NCBI RefSeq assembly: GCF_034427435.1
Contig: NZ_JAXQNP010000003.1
Coordinates: forward strand, 992,001-1,056,000
DNA: 64,000 nt
DNA from: Nitrospirillum sp034427435
GTDB lineage: Bacteria; Pseudomonadota; Alphaproteobacteria; Azospirillales; Azospirillaceae
Direction: 5' to 3'
Shown: piece after piece, positions 16,328 through 24,164 of the stretch
Layout: every line of letters starts with the position of its first letter
How positions within the stretch are numbered: position 1 is the stretch's first letter
The notes under the pieces: model-generated
Databases searched by the model: none
Seen by the model: the letters and a program-made list of their open reading frames with translations, nothing else
Told to the model about the DNA's origin: nothing
Program-made: the position numbers and the translations under genes

Positions 16328-16884
16328 CCCTGAGTTATCGCATCCCGACGCAGGACGATGCCCGGCTGCTGCTGGACTGGCGGTTGCGGCCCGACATCGC
16401 CCTCCACCTGTTCACCCAGGTGGAGGACGATATCGACAAGCAGCGCGCCTGGCTGGCCCGCTGCGCCGCCCGTGACGATTACCATCACCGCATCATGATG
16501 GTGGACGGGGTGCCGGTGGGCTACGCCTCCATCACCGTCAGCCATCCGGCCTGGGGCATCGCCACCCTGGGCGCGTACATGGCCGACCGGCGGGGGCGTA
16601 CGGGATCGGCGCCGCTGAACTTCACCCACGCCCTGAACCATGTCTTTTACGCCCTGGGCCTGCGCAAGGTGGTGAACCAGGTCATGGCCGACAACGACCG
16701 TGTGCTGCGCGGCCAGACCATGCTGGGATACCGGCATGTCGGGGTGTTGAAGGACCATGCGGTGAAGGAGGGGCAGGCATACGATGTCCACCTGTTTGAG
16801 ATGGCGGCGGCCGACTGGGCGGTGAAACGCCTGAAATTCCGGGAATATGCCGATTGGGATGGGCGCCTGTGGCCCCCCGCCTAA
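16324..16884 (+). CDS. GNAT-family N-acetyltransferase, PseH/FlmH-like
   Basis: A 186-residue GCN5-type acyltransferase with the layout of PseH, which acetylates UDP-4-amino-4,6-dideoxy-AltNAc in pseudaminic acid synthesis. Typical parts are RIPTQDDARLLLDWR at the N-terminus, VGYASITV in beta-4, a shortened acetyl-CoA loop (ADRRGRTGSAPLNF), and NQVMADNDRVLRGQTMLGYRHVG near the end. The ATG overlaps the oxygenase stop by four bases, so it is in the SDR-Rieske operon. PseG and PseI are found further along the window, supporting a nonulosonic-acid role. It could transfer a non-acetyl acyl group in view of the ACP and KAS III genes nearby. Confidence 0.85.
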   Translation: MTLSYRIPTQDDARLLLDWRLRPDIALHLFTQVEDDIDKQRAWLARCAARDDYHHRIMMVDGVPVGYASITVSHPAWGIATLGAYMADRRGRTGSAPLNFTHALNHVFYALGLRKVVNQVMADNDRVLRGQTMLGYRHVGVLKDHAVKEGQAYDVHLFEMAAADWAVKRLKFREYADWDGRLWPPA

Positions 16885-16969
16885 AGGCGGATTGGCGGCG
16901 CCAGCCCATAAGGTTAACTGTCGTGCAAGGAACAGAAGGCAGCTCCGTTCCAGGGCAAAGGCCCCCACG

Positions 16970-17959
16970 ATGACGACGACCGATCCCTCCCCCCACGCCC
17001 CGCCCCGCCGGCCCTCGACGCCCCGCCGGGTGGTGCTGTTCGCCCATTTCGACCGCGATGGGCAGATTGACGATCATGTCCTCTACTACCTGCGCGGCCT
17101 GCGCGAGGTGGCGGAGCGCATCCTGTTCGTCTCCGACGGCGCCTTGATGGAGGGCCAGGCAGAGCGGCTGGGCACCTTGGCAGAGCTGGTCCATGCCGGC
17201 CGCCACGGCGCCTATGACTTCGGCAGTTGGAAGCTGGGCTTTCAGGCCCTGGGTGCCGACATCACCCTTTATGACGAGGTGATCGTCGCCAACGACAGCT
17301 GCTATGGCCCCGTCTTCTCCTTCGCCCCGGTGTTCGAGGCCATGGCGGACCGGGAGTGCGATTTTTGGGGCCTGACCGATGGGCTGGTGGATGGCGACAT
17401 CCGGTACCTGACCAGCAATTTCCTGGTGTTCCGCCCGGCCGTGACCCGCCATGCGGAGTTCACCCGCTTTTGGGCGGAGGTGACGCGGCAGCCCGACAAG
17501 ACCGCCGTCTGCCGCGCCTATGAGTTCGGCCTCAGCCAGCGCCTCATGGCCCTGGGTTTCCGGCCCGGGCGCTATCTTCCCCAGGCCTTCGTGGCCAAGG
17601 AACTCTATTCCGACGTCTATTTCGACGACTGCCTAGAGGTCCACCGCATGCCCCTGGTGAAGGCGGCGGTGTTCAGCCAGAACCAGCAGCGCGTCGCCCG
17701 CCTGCGCGAGCGTCTGGACCGCATGGCCCAGTTCTATCCCGTGGCCCTGATCGAGGCGCATGTGGCGCGCCTATGCGGCACCGCCCACCCCCCTATCCAT
17801 GACCTGCCCTGGCGGCAGGAACGTACGCGCCTGGCCTTCCTGCCCGGCACGTACAGGCGCAGCAAGTACAGCCGGGACCTGCGCTGGTGGTGGTGTTACA
17901 TCCGCGTCCTGGGGGTGCCGGTCTTCGCCGCCGCCCGGCGGGTGCGGGCGGCGGCGTGA
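16970..17959 (+). CDS. Rhamnan synthesis F (RgpF)-like protein
   Basis: A 329-residue protein of the RgpF family (PF05045), found in cell-wall polysaccharide clusters and counted among glycosyltransferase-associated proteins. Visible hallmarks are VVLFAHFDRDGQIDDHVLYYLRGL near the N-terminus, a central VIVANDSCYGPVFSFAPVFEAM, and DFWGLTDGLVDGDIRYLTSNFLVF. The ATG at 16970 is chosen because the upstream in-frame part overlaps the intergenic region and lacks similarity. It follows the GNAT gene by 85 bases and may be read from the same transcript. It converges with a chemoreceptor gene nine bases away. Exact sugar specificity unknown. Confidence 0.82.
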   Translation: MTTTDPSPHAPPRRPSTPRRVVLFAHFDRDGQIDDHVLYYLRGLREVAERILFVSDGALMEGQAERLGTLAELVHAGRHGAYDFGSWKLGFQALGADITLYDEVIVANDSCYGPVFSFAPVFEAMADRECDFWGLTDGLVDGDIRYLTSNFLVFRPAVTRHAEFTRFWAEVTRQPDKTAVCRAYEFGLSQRLMALGFRPGRYLPQAFVAKELYSDVYFDDCLEVHRMPLVKAAVFSQNQQRVARLRERLDRMAQFYPVALIEAHVARLCGTAHPPIHDLPWRQERTRLAFLPGTYRRSKYSRDLRWWWCYIRVLGVPVFAAARRVRAAA

Positions 17960-17968
17960 CAGGTATCC

Positions 17969-19651
17969 TCAGGCCGCCCGTATTTCCGCCAGGAAGCGCA
18001 CCACCTCGGACCGCAGGGCGTTCGACTGGCTGCCCAGGGAGCGGGCGGCGGCCAACACCTGGGATGCGGCGGCGCCGGTCTCGCCAGCGGCCCCCGTCAC
18101 CCGGGCGATGTTGGACGACACCTCCTCCGTGCCCTGCGCTGCCTGGGTGACATTGCGGGCGATTTCCAGCGTGGTGGCGTTCTGTTCCTCCACCGCCGCT
18201 GAAATGGTGGCAGAGATGCCGTTGACCTCCTCGATGGTGCCGCTGATGCCCTGGATGGCGGCCACGACGCCGCCCGTCGCCTCCTGCATCTCCTGGATCT
18301 GGCGGGCGATGTCCTCGGTGGCGCGGGCGGTCTGGTTGGCCAGGCCCTTGACCTCGCTGGCCACGACGGCGAAGCCCTTGCCGGCGTCACCGGCGCGCGC
18401 CGCCTCGATGGTGGCGTTCAGGGCCAGCAGGTTGGTTTGGCCGGCGATGGCCTGGATCAACTCCACCACCGTGCCGATGCGTTGCGCCGCGTCCGCCAGG
18501 CCCTGGACCAGGACATCGGACTGGTTGGCGGCCTGCGCCGCCTCTGACGCCACGGTGCTGGACCGGGCCGCCTGGCGGCTGATCTCCTGGATGGAGCTGG
18601 TCATTTCCTCCGCCGCCGAGGCCACGGTCTGCACGTTGGCGGAGGTCTGTTCCGCCGCCGCCGCGGTAGCGGTGGCCTGGGCCTTGGTTCGTTCCGCCAC
18701 GTCGGCCATGCTTTGCGCCGTCGAATCCAACTGGGTGGCAGCACCGCTGACCGCCTCCAGGATGCCGGCGACAGCGCCATCGAAACCCTGGATCAGGCGA
18801 TCCACCGCTTGGGCGCGCCGCAACTTGGCCTCTTCCGCCTGCCGTTGTTCGGCCGCCAGCCGATCCGCCTCGATGGCGTTCTGCTTGAACACCTCAAGGG
18901 CGCGGGCCATGGCGCCGACCTCATCCCGCCGCTGCAGCCCATCGACCGTGATGCCCCGGTCACCCTCCGCCAGGCGACGCATGCGGTCGGTCAAGGCGGC
19001 GATGGGGGCCGCGATGGCGCCCGACAGCATCAGCGCCGCCAGGATGGCCACCGCCACCGCGGCGACACCCCCCAGGATGGTGGTCCAATAGGTGGTGTGG
19101 AAGGCGGACTGCTGCTCCTCATGGCGCTGGTCCAGCAGAGCCCGCTCCGCCGTGGTGATTTCGGCCACCTTGGCGCGGATGGCGTCCATCTGCGCTTTTC
19201 CGCCCATCACCGACTGCAGCGTGCGCGCCTGGTCCCGCTGGTCCGTCTTCATCAGGGCCACCAGCTTTTCCGCGTAGTCACGGTGCCAGGACCCGGCGAG
19301 GCGCTCGATCTCGTCCAGGCGCAGCTGCTGGGCCGCGTTGTCCGCCGTCAGGGCCCGGGCCGTGGACATCGACTGGGCGTAGGCGTCGGCACCGCTTTTG
19401 TACGGGGCCAGCACCGCCTCATCTGCAGACACCAGATATCCGCGCAGGCCCGTTTCCTGGTCGACCAGGGCCGCCAGCGCCCCGTCGACGGCGTCCAGCA
19501 CCTTGTAGCCGTGAGCCGTCCATCCGGTGCTGTCCTGGATGAAGGACACGCGGGTATAGGTCAGTCCGCTGACCGCGAAGGAAATGACCAGCACCAGGGA
19601 AAAGGCCGCGGCCAGTTTTCCCAGGATGCGAAGATTGCTCAGCAAAGTCAT
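17969..19651 (-). CDS. Methyl-accepting chemotaxis protein with CHASE3 sensor
   Basis: Chemoreceptor of 560 residues. First membrane segment at about 10-32, a periplasmic CHASE3-type four-helix domain at about 38-180 (VDQETGLRGYLVSADEAVLAPY is the CHASE3 signature), second membrane segment at about 190-212, HAMP (about 212-265) and a cytoplasmic signalling hairpin with tip IAGQTNLLALNATIEAARAG. It signals to CheA in the membrane-bound array. No ligand can be named; CHASE3 receptors generally lack defined small-molecule partners. No dedicated neighbour gene is seen. A 22-bp near-perfect palindrome lies 68-89 bases upstream of the start and may be a control site. Confidence 0.93.
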   Translation of the reverse strand: MTLLSNLRILGKLAAAFSLVLVISFAVSGLTYTRVSFIQDSTGWTAHGYKVLDAVDGALAALVDQETGLRGYLVSADEAVLAPYKSGADAYAQSMSTARALTADNAAQQLRLDEIERLAGSWHRDYAEKLVALMKTDQRDQARTLQSVMGGKAQMDAIRAKVAEITTAERALLDQRHEEQQSAFHTTYWTTILGGVAAVAVAILAALMLSGAIAAPIAALTDRMRRLAEGDRGITVDGLQRRDEVGAMARALEVFKQNAIEADRLAAEQRQAEEAKLRRAQAVDRLIQGFDGAVAGILEAVSGAATQLDSTAQSMADVAERTKAQATATAAAAEQTSANVQTVASAAEEMTSSIQEISRQAARSSTVASEAAQAANQSDVLVQGLADAAQRIGTVVELIQAIAGQTNLLALNATIEAARAGDAGKGFAVVASEVKGLANQTARATEDIARQIQEMQEATGGVVAAIQGISGTIEEVNGISATISAAVEEQNATTLEIARNVTQAAQGTEEVSSNIARVTGAAGETGAAASQVLAAARSLGSQSNALRSEVVRFLAEIRAA

Positions 19652-19718
19652 GAAGCGCGCTCCACCGGATGAATTTCACCCTTGGATTACGCAAGCTGGG
19701 CAGGTTCCGGACCACAAG

Positions 19719-19740
19719 ACCTTGGTTTTGAAACCAAGGT
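19719..19740. promoter_or_regulatory. 22-bp palindrome upstream of the CHASE3 chemoreceptor
   Basis: ACCTTGGTTT and AAACCAAGGT form perfect 10-bp arms around a two-base spacer (TG). The tiny spacer makes an RNA hairpin unlikely, so a dimeric repressor or activator site is more plausible. The region lies between the chemoreceptor start (19651) and the TetR stop (19826). Confidence 0.45.
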
Positions 19741-19825
19741 GGTATGTCCAGCGGGATATCCGCCAAGAGTGGGGGCGCGGCCTAGGCGTTTACGGCAAAA
19801 AGGATAGTTCGATCAGTCGCTTGGC

Positions 19826-20386
19826 CTACCGATCCGCCAGCATTCGCCGCAGCCGCGCCAGGGTGCGGGTGAAGACGCCGTTGTCGTTCAGCGCCCGCGA
19901 CAGCACCAGGGCCCCCTGGATGCCGGCCACCACCTCCTCCGCGTCGGCTTGTGCCTGGTCGGGGTCGCGGCCGGCCCGCACCAGGGCGCCGGCCAGGGCC
20001 TGGACCCAGGCGGCGAAATAGCCATGGACCTGCGCGGCGAACAGGTCGCGGGCGTCGCCCAGGGCGAAGACGCCCACGACGCACACCCGCTGGCCCGACC
20101 GGAAATACGCGTCCGTGGCCTGGAACATGGCCTCCACCGCCGCCAAGCCGCCGCCCTCCGTTTCCAGCGGGTCGAAGACGTGGGTGCGGAACCAGCCGTC
20201 GATATGGGCCAGCACCGCCTCCGCCATCTCGGCCTTGCCGCCGGGGAAGAAGTTGTAAAGGCTGCCCTTGCCCAGGCCGGTGCGGGCCGTGATGGCGGAG
20301 AGGCTGGCGCCCTCGAAGCCATGGTCACGGAAGACTTCCGCCAGGACGGGGATCACGTCCTGGCGGTCGGCAAGCGTACGCGCCAT
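19826..20386 (-). CDS. TetR/AcrR-family transcriptional regulator
   Basis: A 186-residue TetR regulator. Start MARTLADRQDVIPV at 20386 chosen because it lies 4 bases after the stop of the upstream gene and the HTH follows at the usual distance. HTH (about 10-55) is VFRDHGFEGASLSAITARTG..KGSLYNFFPGGKAEM. The C-terminal part resembles the TetR_C regions of AcrR-like proteins acting on organic compounds. It forms a two-gene operon with the SnoaL-like protein upstream. A double operator with GTACCGATCGGTAC lies just ahead of that operon, so it most likely represses its own transcription. Confidence 0.9.
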   Translation of the reverse strand: MARTLADRQDVIPVLAEVFRDHGFEGASLSAITARTGLGKGSLYNFFPGGKAEMAEAVLAHIDGWFRTHVFDPLETEGGGLAAVEAMFQATDAYFRSGQRVCVVGVFALGDARDLFAAQVHGYFAAWVQALAGALVRAGRDPDQAQADAEEVVAGIQGALVLSRALNDNGVFTRTLARLRRMLADR

Positions 20387-20390
20387 GCTG

Positions 20391-20855
20391 TCACAGCCCC
20401 AGGTCGCTGAGACCGGGATGGTCATCAGGGCGGCGGCCCAGCGGCCAATGGAACTTGCGTTCCGACTCCTTGATCGGATGTTCGTTGATGCAGGCGTGGC
20501 GCGCCCGCATCAACCCGTCGGCGTCAAACTCCCAATTCTCGTTGCCATAGGCACGGAACCAGTTGCCGCTGTCGTCGTGGTATTCGTACGCGAAGCGTAC
20601 GGCGATTCGGTTTTCCGTGTACGCCCAGATTTCCTTGATCAGGCGGTAGTCCAGTTCCTTGGCCCACTTGCGGGCCAGGAAAGCCTCGATCGCCGGGCGG
20701 CCGGTGACGAACTCCGCCCGGTTGCGCCAGCGGCTGTCGACGGTATAGGCCTGCGCCACCTTGGCGGGATCACGGCTGTTCCAGCCATCCTCGGCGGCGC
20801 GGACCTTCTGGATGGCGGTATCAAGAGTGTAGGGGGGTAAAGGCGGACGGGACAT
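20391..20855 (-). CDS. Nuclear transport factor 2 / SnoaL-like protein (DUF1348 family)
   Basis: A 154-residue NTF2-fold protein of the DUF1348 type. Start MSRPPLPPYTLDTAIQKV at 20855 has GGAGG 6 bases upstream. Conserved phrases are AEDGWNSRDPAKVAQAYTVDSRWRNR, FLARKWAKELDYRLIKE and RFAYEYHDDSGNWFRAYGNENW, the last being diagnostic. The fold forms a hydrophobic pocket; enzymatic function is not established for this family. First gene of an operon with a TetR regulator, an arrangement common for detoxification or stress genes, with the operator directly upstream. Confidence 0.9.
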   Translation of the reverse strand: MSRPPLPPYTLDTAIQKVRAAEDGWNSRDPAKVAQAYTVDSRWRNRAEFVTGRPAIEAFLARKWAKELDYRLIKEIWAYTENRIAVRFAYEYHDDSGNWFRAYGNENWEFDADGLMRARHACINEHPIKESERKFHWPLGRRPDDHPGLSDLGL

Positions 20856-20890
20856 GGGGACCTCCAAAGATTAGGGTTTGTAGAAGCAAC

Positions 20891-20927
20891 TTGTACCGAT
20901 CGGTACGTCATTTACCGATTGGTACAA
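20891..20927. promoter_or_regulatory. Double TetR-type operator
   Basis: A perfect 14-bp palindrome GTACCGATCGGTAC (20893-20906) is followed by an imperfect copy TTACCGATTGGTAC (20912-20925). The outer ends TTGTACC and GGTACAA also pair, giving a nested dyad. It lies about 36 bases before the SnoaL-TetR operon start. Repeated 'ACCGATYGGT' cores are typical of TetR-family sites. Confidence 0.75.
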
Positions 20928-20989
20928 CGCCGCCCGTCGCCTGGCAAGAGGTCTTTTTCGTCCCGTCCTATTTTGGCAGGTGCCGATCC

Positions 20990-21685
20990 TCAGGCGACGG
21001 CGCGCTGGGGAACCGCCACCGCGACCAGATCCTCGATGCTGACCAGGGGCATGCCGTGGGTTTCGGCATAGGTCACCAGGTCCGGCAGGCGGGACATGTC
21101 GCCGTTCGGCAACATCACCTCGCACAGCACGCCGGCGGGCGGCCGGCCGGCGCGGCGCATCAGGTCGATGGTGGCCTCGGTATGGCCCCGGCGGGCAGCC
21201 AGCCCGCCCGGATGGGCGCGCAAGGGGAAGACATGGCCGGGGCGGGCCAGGTCTTCCGGCCGGGCATCGGCGGCGATGGCCGTGCGGATGGTGGTGACGC
21301 GGTCGGCGGCCGAGACGCCGGTGGTGACGCCGGTCTTGGCCTCTATGCTGACGGTGAAGGCGGTGCCGTAGCGCGAGGAGTTGGCCCCCACCATGGGCGG
21401 CAGGTCCAGCACGCGGGCGCGTTCGTCGGTCAGCACCAGGCAGACGATGCCGCTGCAGTCGCGGATCAGCAGGGCCATCTGCGCCACCGTCAGGCTGTCA
21501 GCGGCGTAGATGACGTCACCTTCGTTCTCACGGTCGGCGTCGTCGACGACGATGACACCCTGGCCCGCCTGGATGGCGGCCACAGCGCGGGCCACCCGGG
21601 TTTCGGCATCGCCGAAACGGGACAGCAAATCATCGTCATGGGCGGATATTTGGGAAATCTGACTCAAGGATCTCACTCCGTTCAA
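20990..21685 (-). CDS. ribB: 3,4-dihydroxy-2-butanone 4-phosphate synthase
   Basis: Riboflavin pathway enzyme converting ribulose 5-phosphate to 3,4-dihydroxy-2-butanone 4-phosphate and formate in the cytosol. Signature stretches are VVDDADRENEGDVIYAAD (acidic metal-binding loop), FTVSIEAKTGVTTGVSAADR, and GLAARRGHTEATIDLMRRAG. At about 225-231 residues it is the single-domain RibB form without GTP cyclohydrolase II. No ATG is available; candidate starts are TTG at 21685, GTG at 21676 or TTG at 21667 (GGAG 8 bases upstream). An FMN riboswitch lies immediately upstream, so expression is expected to fall when FMN is abundant. It stands alone, away from other rib genes. Confidence 0.95.
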   Translation of the reverse strand: MNGVRSLSQISQISAHDDDLLSRFGDAETRVARAVAAIQAGQGVIVVDDADRENEGDVIYAADSLTVAQMALLIRDCSGIVCLVLTDERARVLDLPPMVGANSSRYGTAFTVSIEAKTGVTTGVSAADRVTTIRTAIAADARPEDLARPGHVFPLRAHPGGLAARRGHTEATIDLMRRAGRPPAGVLCEVMLPNGDMSRLPDLVTYAETHGMPLVSIEDLVAVAVPQRAVA

Positions 21686-21828
21686 CAGTCGGGCGAGCCT
21701 GAATCAGGGCAAAAAGAGAGCATGGGCGGACGGCGTGTCCCCCCGGGGCAGGCCACCATGCGCGTGCGCACGCCCGTCCCGGGCCCGGCAAGGCCCGAGG
21801 GGGTTCGCGCCCGCGTAGCGCAGGCCGG

Positions 21829-21984
21829 CTCATCCTCTTCCATCCGGACTGTAACCGTCGGCCCCGGCATTTCACCGGGTCTGCTGACCCCGTGGGCGTT
21901 ACCGCCCCCGGGCGCTCGCGGGCTCCCCCTCCGTCAGGAGGGGATACCGCCGGTCGGGATTTTCACCCTGCCCTGAGAACAAGC
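21829..21984 (-). ncRNA. FMN riboswitch (RFN element)
   Basis: Reading the minus strand, conserved RFN boxes appear in order: CAGGGCAGGGTGAAAATCCC, GACCGGCGGTATCC, AGCCCGCGAGC, GGTCAGCAGACCCGGTGAAA, GCCGGGGCCGACGGTTACAG and TCCGGATGGAAGAG. Paired elements close the multihelix junction. It precedes ribB by about 145 bases, so it controls transcription or translation of that gene in response to FMN. Confidence 0.95.
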
Positions 21985-22079
21985 GTATCGCCATCCGGCG
22001 GCGCCGGATGACAGGTTGATAGGACAACCATGCGCCCGCCCTGTCAACAGGGGGCATGGTTTGAATTTCCTCATGAGCC

Positions 22080-23003
22080 TTATGACGGGTCGGTCGCCCG
22101 CGCCGCCACACGATCCAGGAAAGCAAGGGCGGGGCCGGCGGTGCGCGGCAGGCCCTTATACCGGGCCACCGGCTCCGGCACCGTGCGCAGCACGTGCGCG
22201 ACCTGGGCCGCTTCTGCGCCGGTCAGGTCGGCCAGGGCGCGCTGATAGGTGCGGATGGTGAACAGGATGGCGCCGGTGGCGGGCAGGCGGCGCAGGGTCT
22301 GGCGCTCGATGCGCAGGAACAGACGGTGCCCCGCGTTGTCCGGCGTGAGGGCGGCATCGGCGGCGGTGTGCGCCACCTCCTCCGGCTGGAACAGGGCGGG
22401 GTCGTCGTTCAGGCCCCAGTTCATGCGCCAGACCGGCCGTTCCGGCGCCAAGGTTTCCAGGAAGCGGTCCACCGGCCGCCCCAGCTTTTCCCCGTACAGG
22501 GCCACGGGCGCGTGGATGCCGGCCATGGGCCGGCCCAGCTTCTCCCGCAGCCGCCAGCGGTTGGGAAAGCACAGCACGGCGGCCGCCAGCACCGGCGCGC
22601 CGTCGTCACCGGGCAGCAGCAGACACAAATCCTCCGCCACCAGCCGGCCGGCCACCTCCAATGGATTGGGGGCGGCCGCGTCCAGGTCCCATGTCTCCCC
22701 CGTCAGGTGGCAGGTGAGGTGGCGACCGTCGCGGGCATAGGCGCCGGGGAAATGGCGGGGCAGATGATCCGCCATCAATGCCAGCACTTCCGCCTGGGCA
22801 TCGTGGCTGCCCGGCAGGAATCCGGTCACGGCCCCGTGCCGGTTAGTCAGCAACACGCGCCGCTCGGCCAGCAGCGCGGGACAGCTGTCGTCCACCATCA
22901 GCCAACGGGCGGGGTCCAGGGCCATCAGGCCCATGGCCATGCGCCAGTCACCGGCATCGAACGGCCAGCACGGTTGTTCCGGCGGCAGGGTCCAGGCGGC
23001 CAC
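22080..23003 (-). CDS. Heme-dependent oxidative N-demethylase family protein (DUF3445)
   Basis: A 307-residue protein of the DUF3445/HODM-alpha family; dimethylamine-type oxidative N-demethylases with a PAS-like heme fold. Diagnostic stretches are MGLMALDPARWLMVDDSCPALLAERRVLL near the start, the ETWDLDAAAPNPLEVAGRLV then EDLCLLLPGDDG region, AAAVLCFPNRWRLREKLGRP, IHAPVALYGEKLGRPVDRFL and LFLRIERQTLRRLPATGAILFTIRTY. It begins three bases after the stop of the KAS III gene, so the two are co-transcribed and presumably act in one pathway. The substrate is unknown; the KAS III/PseG context suggests an amine or N-acyl group made on a sugar or fatty chain rather than free dimethylamine (inference). 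Confidence 0.88.
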   Translation of the reverse strand: MAAWTLPPEQPCWPFDAGDWRMAMGLMALDPARWLMVDDSCPALLAERRVLLTNRHGAVTGFLPGSHDAQAEVLALMADHLPRHFPGAYARDGRHLTCHLTGETWDLDAAAPNPLEVAGRLVAEDLCLLLPGDDGAPVLAAAVLCFPNRWRLREKLGRPMAGIHAPVALYGEKLGRPVDRFLETLAPERPVWRMNWGLNDDPALFQPEEVAHTAADAALTPDNAGHRLFLRIERQTLRRLPATGAILFTIRTYQRALADLTGAEAAQVAHVLRTVPEPVARYKGLPRTAGPALAFLDRVAARATDPS

Positions 23004-23006
23004 GCC

Positions 23007-24089
23007 TTACACGTCCAGGGGCGCGAAATCCTCGGGCAGTTCGGCCAGCGTCGGCTCGGCGATGGGGCCGACCTCCGCCACCAGGGTGCCCCAGGACCAG
23101 CCGACGCCGAAACCGGCCATGAGCAGCTTTTTCGGGCCTTCCGCCAGCATGGGCCCCAGCCGGTGGCAGATGGCCAGGGGCACGGAGGCGGAGCTGGTGT
23201 TGCCGAACTTTTCCATATCGATGAGGAAGCGCTCGGGCGACGCCCCGATCTTCTTGCGGATGTGGTCCAGCATCATGCGGTTGGCCTGGTGCGGGACGAT
23301 CATGTCGATATCGTCCAGCGTCACGCCGGCATGCTCCATCGCCTCGCGCAGCAGCGGCGGAACGGAGCGCAGGGTGAAGGTGAAGACCTCCGCCCCGTTC
23401 AGGTGTAGGCGGGCATCACGGTAGAGGCGCTTGTGCTCCTCCTCCGACCAGGGCTCCTCGCCCGGGATCAGGCAGTCGCGCTTGCCGCCGGCCTTCACGA
23501 AGATGTGCTTGGCCCCGCTTCCGTCGGTGCCCAGGATGGCGTGGATGGGCGGCGCGTCGGCATCCACCTCCAGCGCCGTGGCGCTGCCGGCGTCGCCGAA
23601 CAGGGGCAGGGTGGCGCGGTCATCAGGGCGCAGCCAGCGGGCCGAGTTGTCGCCCGCCAGCACCAGGGCGCGCCGCGCCGTGCTGCCGCCCAGGAGGCGG
23701 GACGCCATCCAGGTGCCGTAGGCGAAGCCGGAACAGCCCAGCGGCACGTCGAAGGCGGCGGCGGTGGTGGGCAGGCCCAGGCGGCGCTGGATGATGGCGG
23801 CGGTGACGGGCAGGACGTAGTCCGCGTCCTGGCTGACAAAGATCAGCAGGTCGACGGAGGCCGGGTCCCAGTCCAACTGCCGCATCAGGCCCTCGGCCGC
23901 CGCCACGCACATGTCGGACGCCATGTAGGGCCGGGGCAGCAGGCGCCGTTCCGCCACGCCGATGGTGGCGTGCAGCTTGCGCGCCTCTTCCTCGGTGAAC
24001 AGGGTGTGGTCTTCCAGATAGGAATGCCGTTCCTTCGGCACCACGGCCCGGAAGCCCTTGATCCGCACGCCTTCGACGATGGCCTTCAC
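23007..24089 (-). CDS. 3-oxoacyl-ACP synthase III (KAS III, FabH-like)
   Basis: Condensing enzyme of 360 residues with the FabH catalytic triad Cys119 (PLGCSGFAYG), His267 (VPHQANRMM) and Asn297 (FGNTSSAS). It would condense an acyl-CoA primer with a malonyl-carrier. The N-terminus (MKAIVEGVRIKGFRAVVPKER) matches the KAS III subgroup found in flagellin-glycan islands such as P. aeruginosa a-type orfC (from memory). The gene is immediately followed by the DUF3445 gene and diverges from pseG with a 75-base shared promoter region. This placement points to an acyl group for a nonulosonic acid rather than to bulk lipid synthesis (inference). Confidence 0.92.
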   Translation of the reverse strand: MKAIVEGVRIKGFRAVVPKERHSYLEDHTLFTEEEARKLHATIGVAERRLLPRPYMASDMCVAAAEGLMRQLDWDPASVDLLIFVSQDADYVLPVTAAIIQRRLGLPTTAAAFDVPLGCSGFAYGTWMASRLLGGSTARRALVLAGDNSARWLRPDDRATLPLFGDAGSATALEVDADAPPIHAILGTDGSGAKHIFVKAGGKRDCLIPGEEPWSEEEHKRLYRDARLHLNGAEVFTFTLRSVPPLLREAMEHAGVTLDDIDMIVPHQANRMMLDHIRKKIGASPERFLIDMEKFGNTSSASVPLAICHRLGPMLAEGPKKLLMAGFGVGWSWGTLVAEVGPIAEPTLAELPEDFAPLDV

Positions 24090-24100
24090 CGCAACCCGCC

Positions 24101-24129
24101 CTGAGAGAAGTGTCCTGAGCTGCTATAGT
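24101..24129 (+). promoter_or_regulatory. Candidate promoter for pseG
   Basis: CTGAGA (24101-24106) and TATAGT (24124-24129) are spaced 17 bases apart, giving a leader of about 30 bases before the TTG start of pseG. The -35 match is only 4 of 6. This 75-base gap must also hold the promoter of the divergent KAS III operon. Confidence 0.4.
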
Positions 24130-24164
24130 ATGGCCATTCCCGCCCCGATGCCAAAGGCCCTCTG

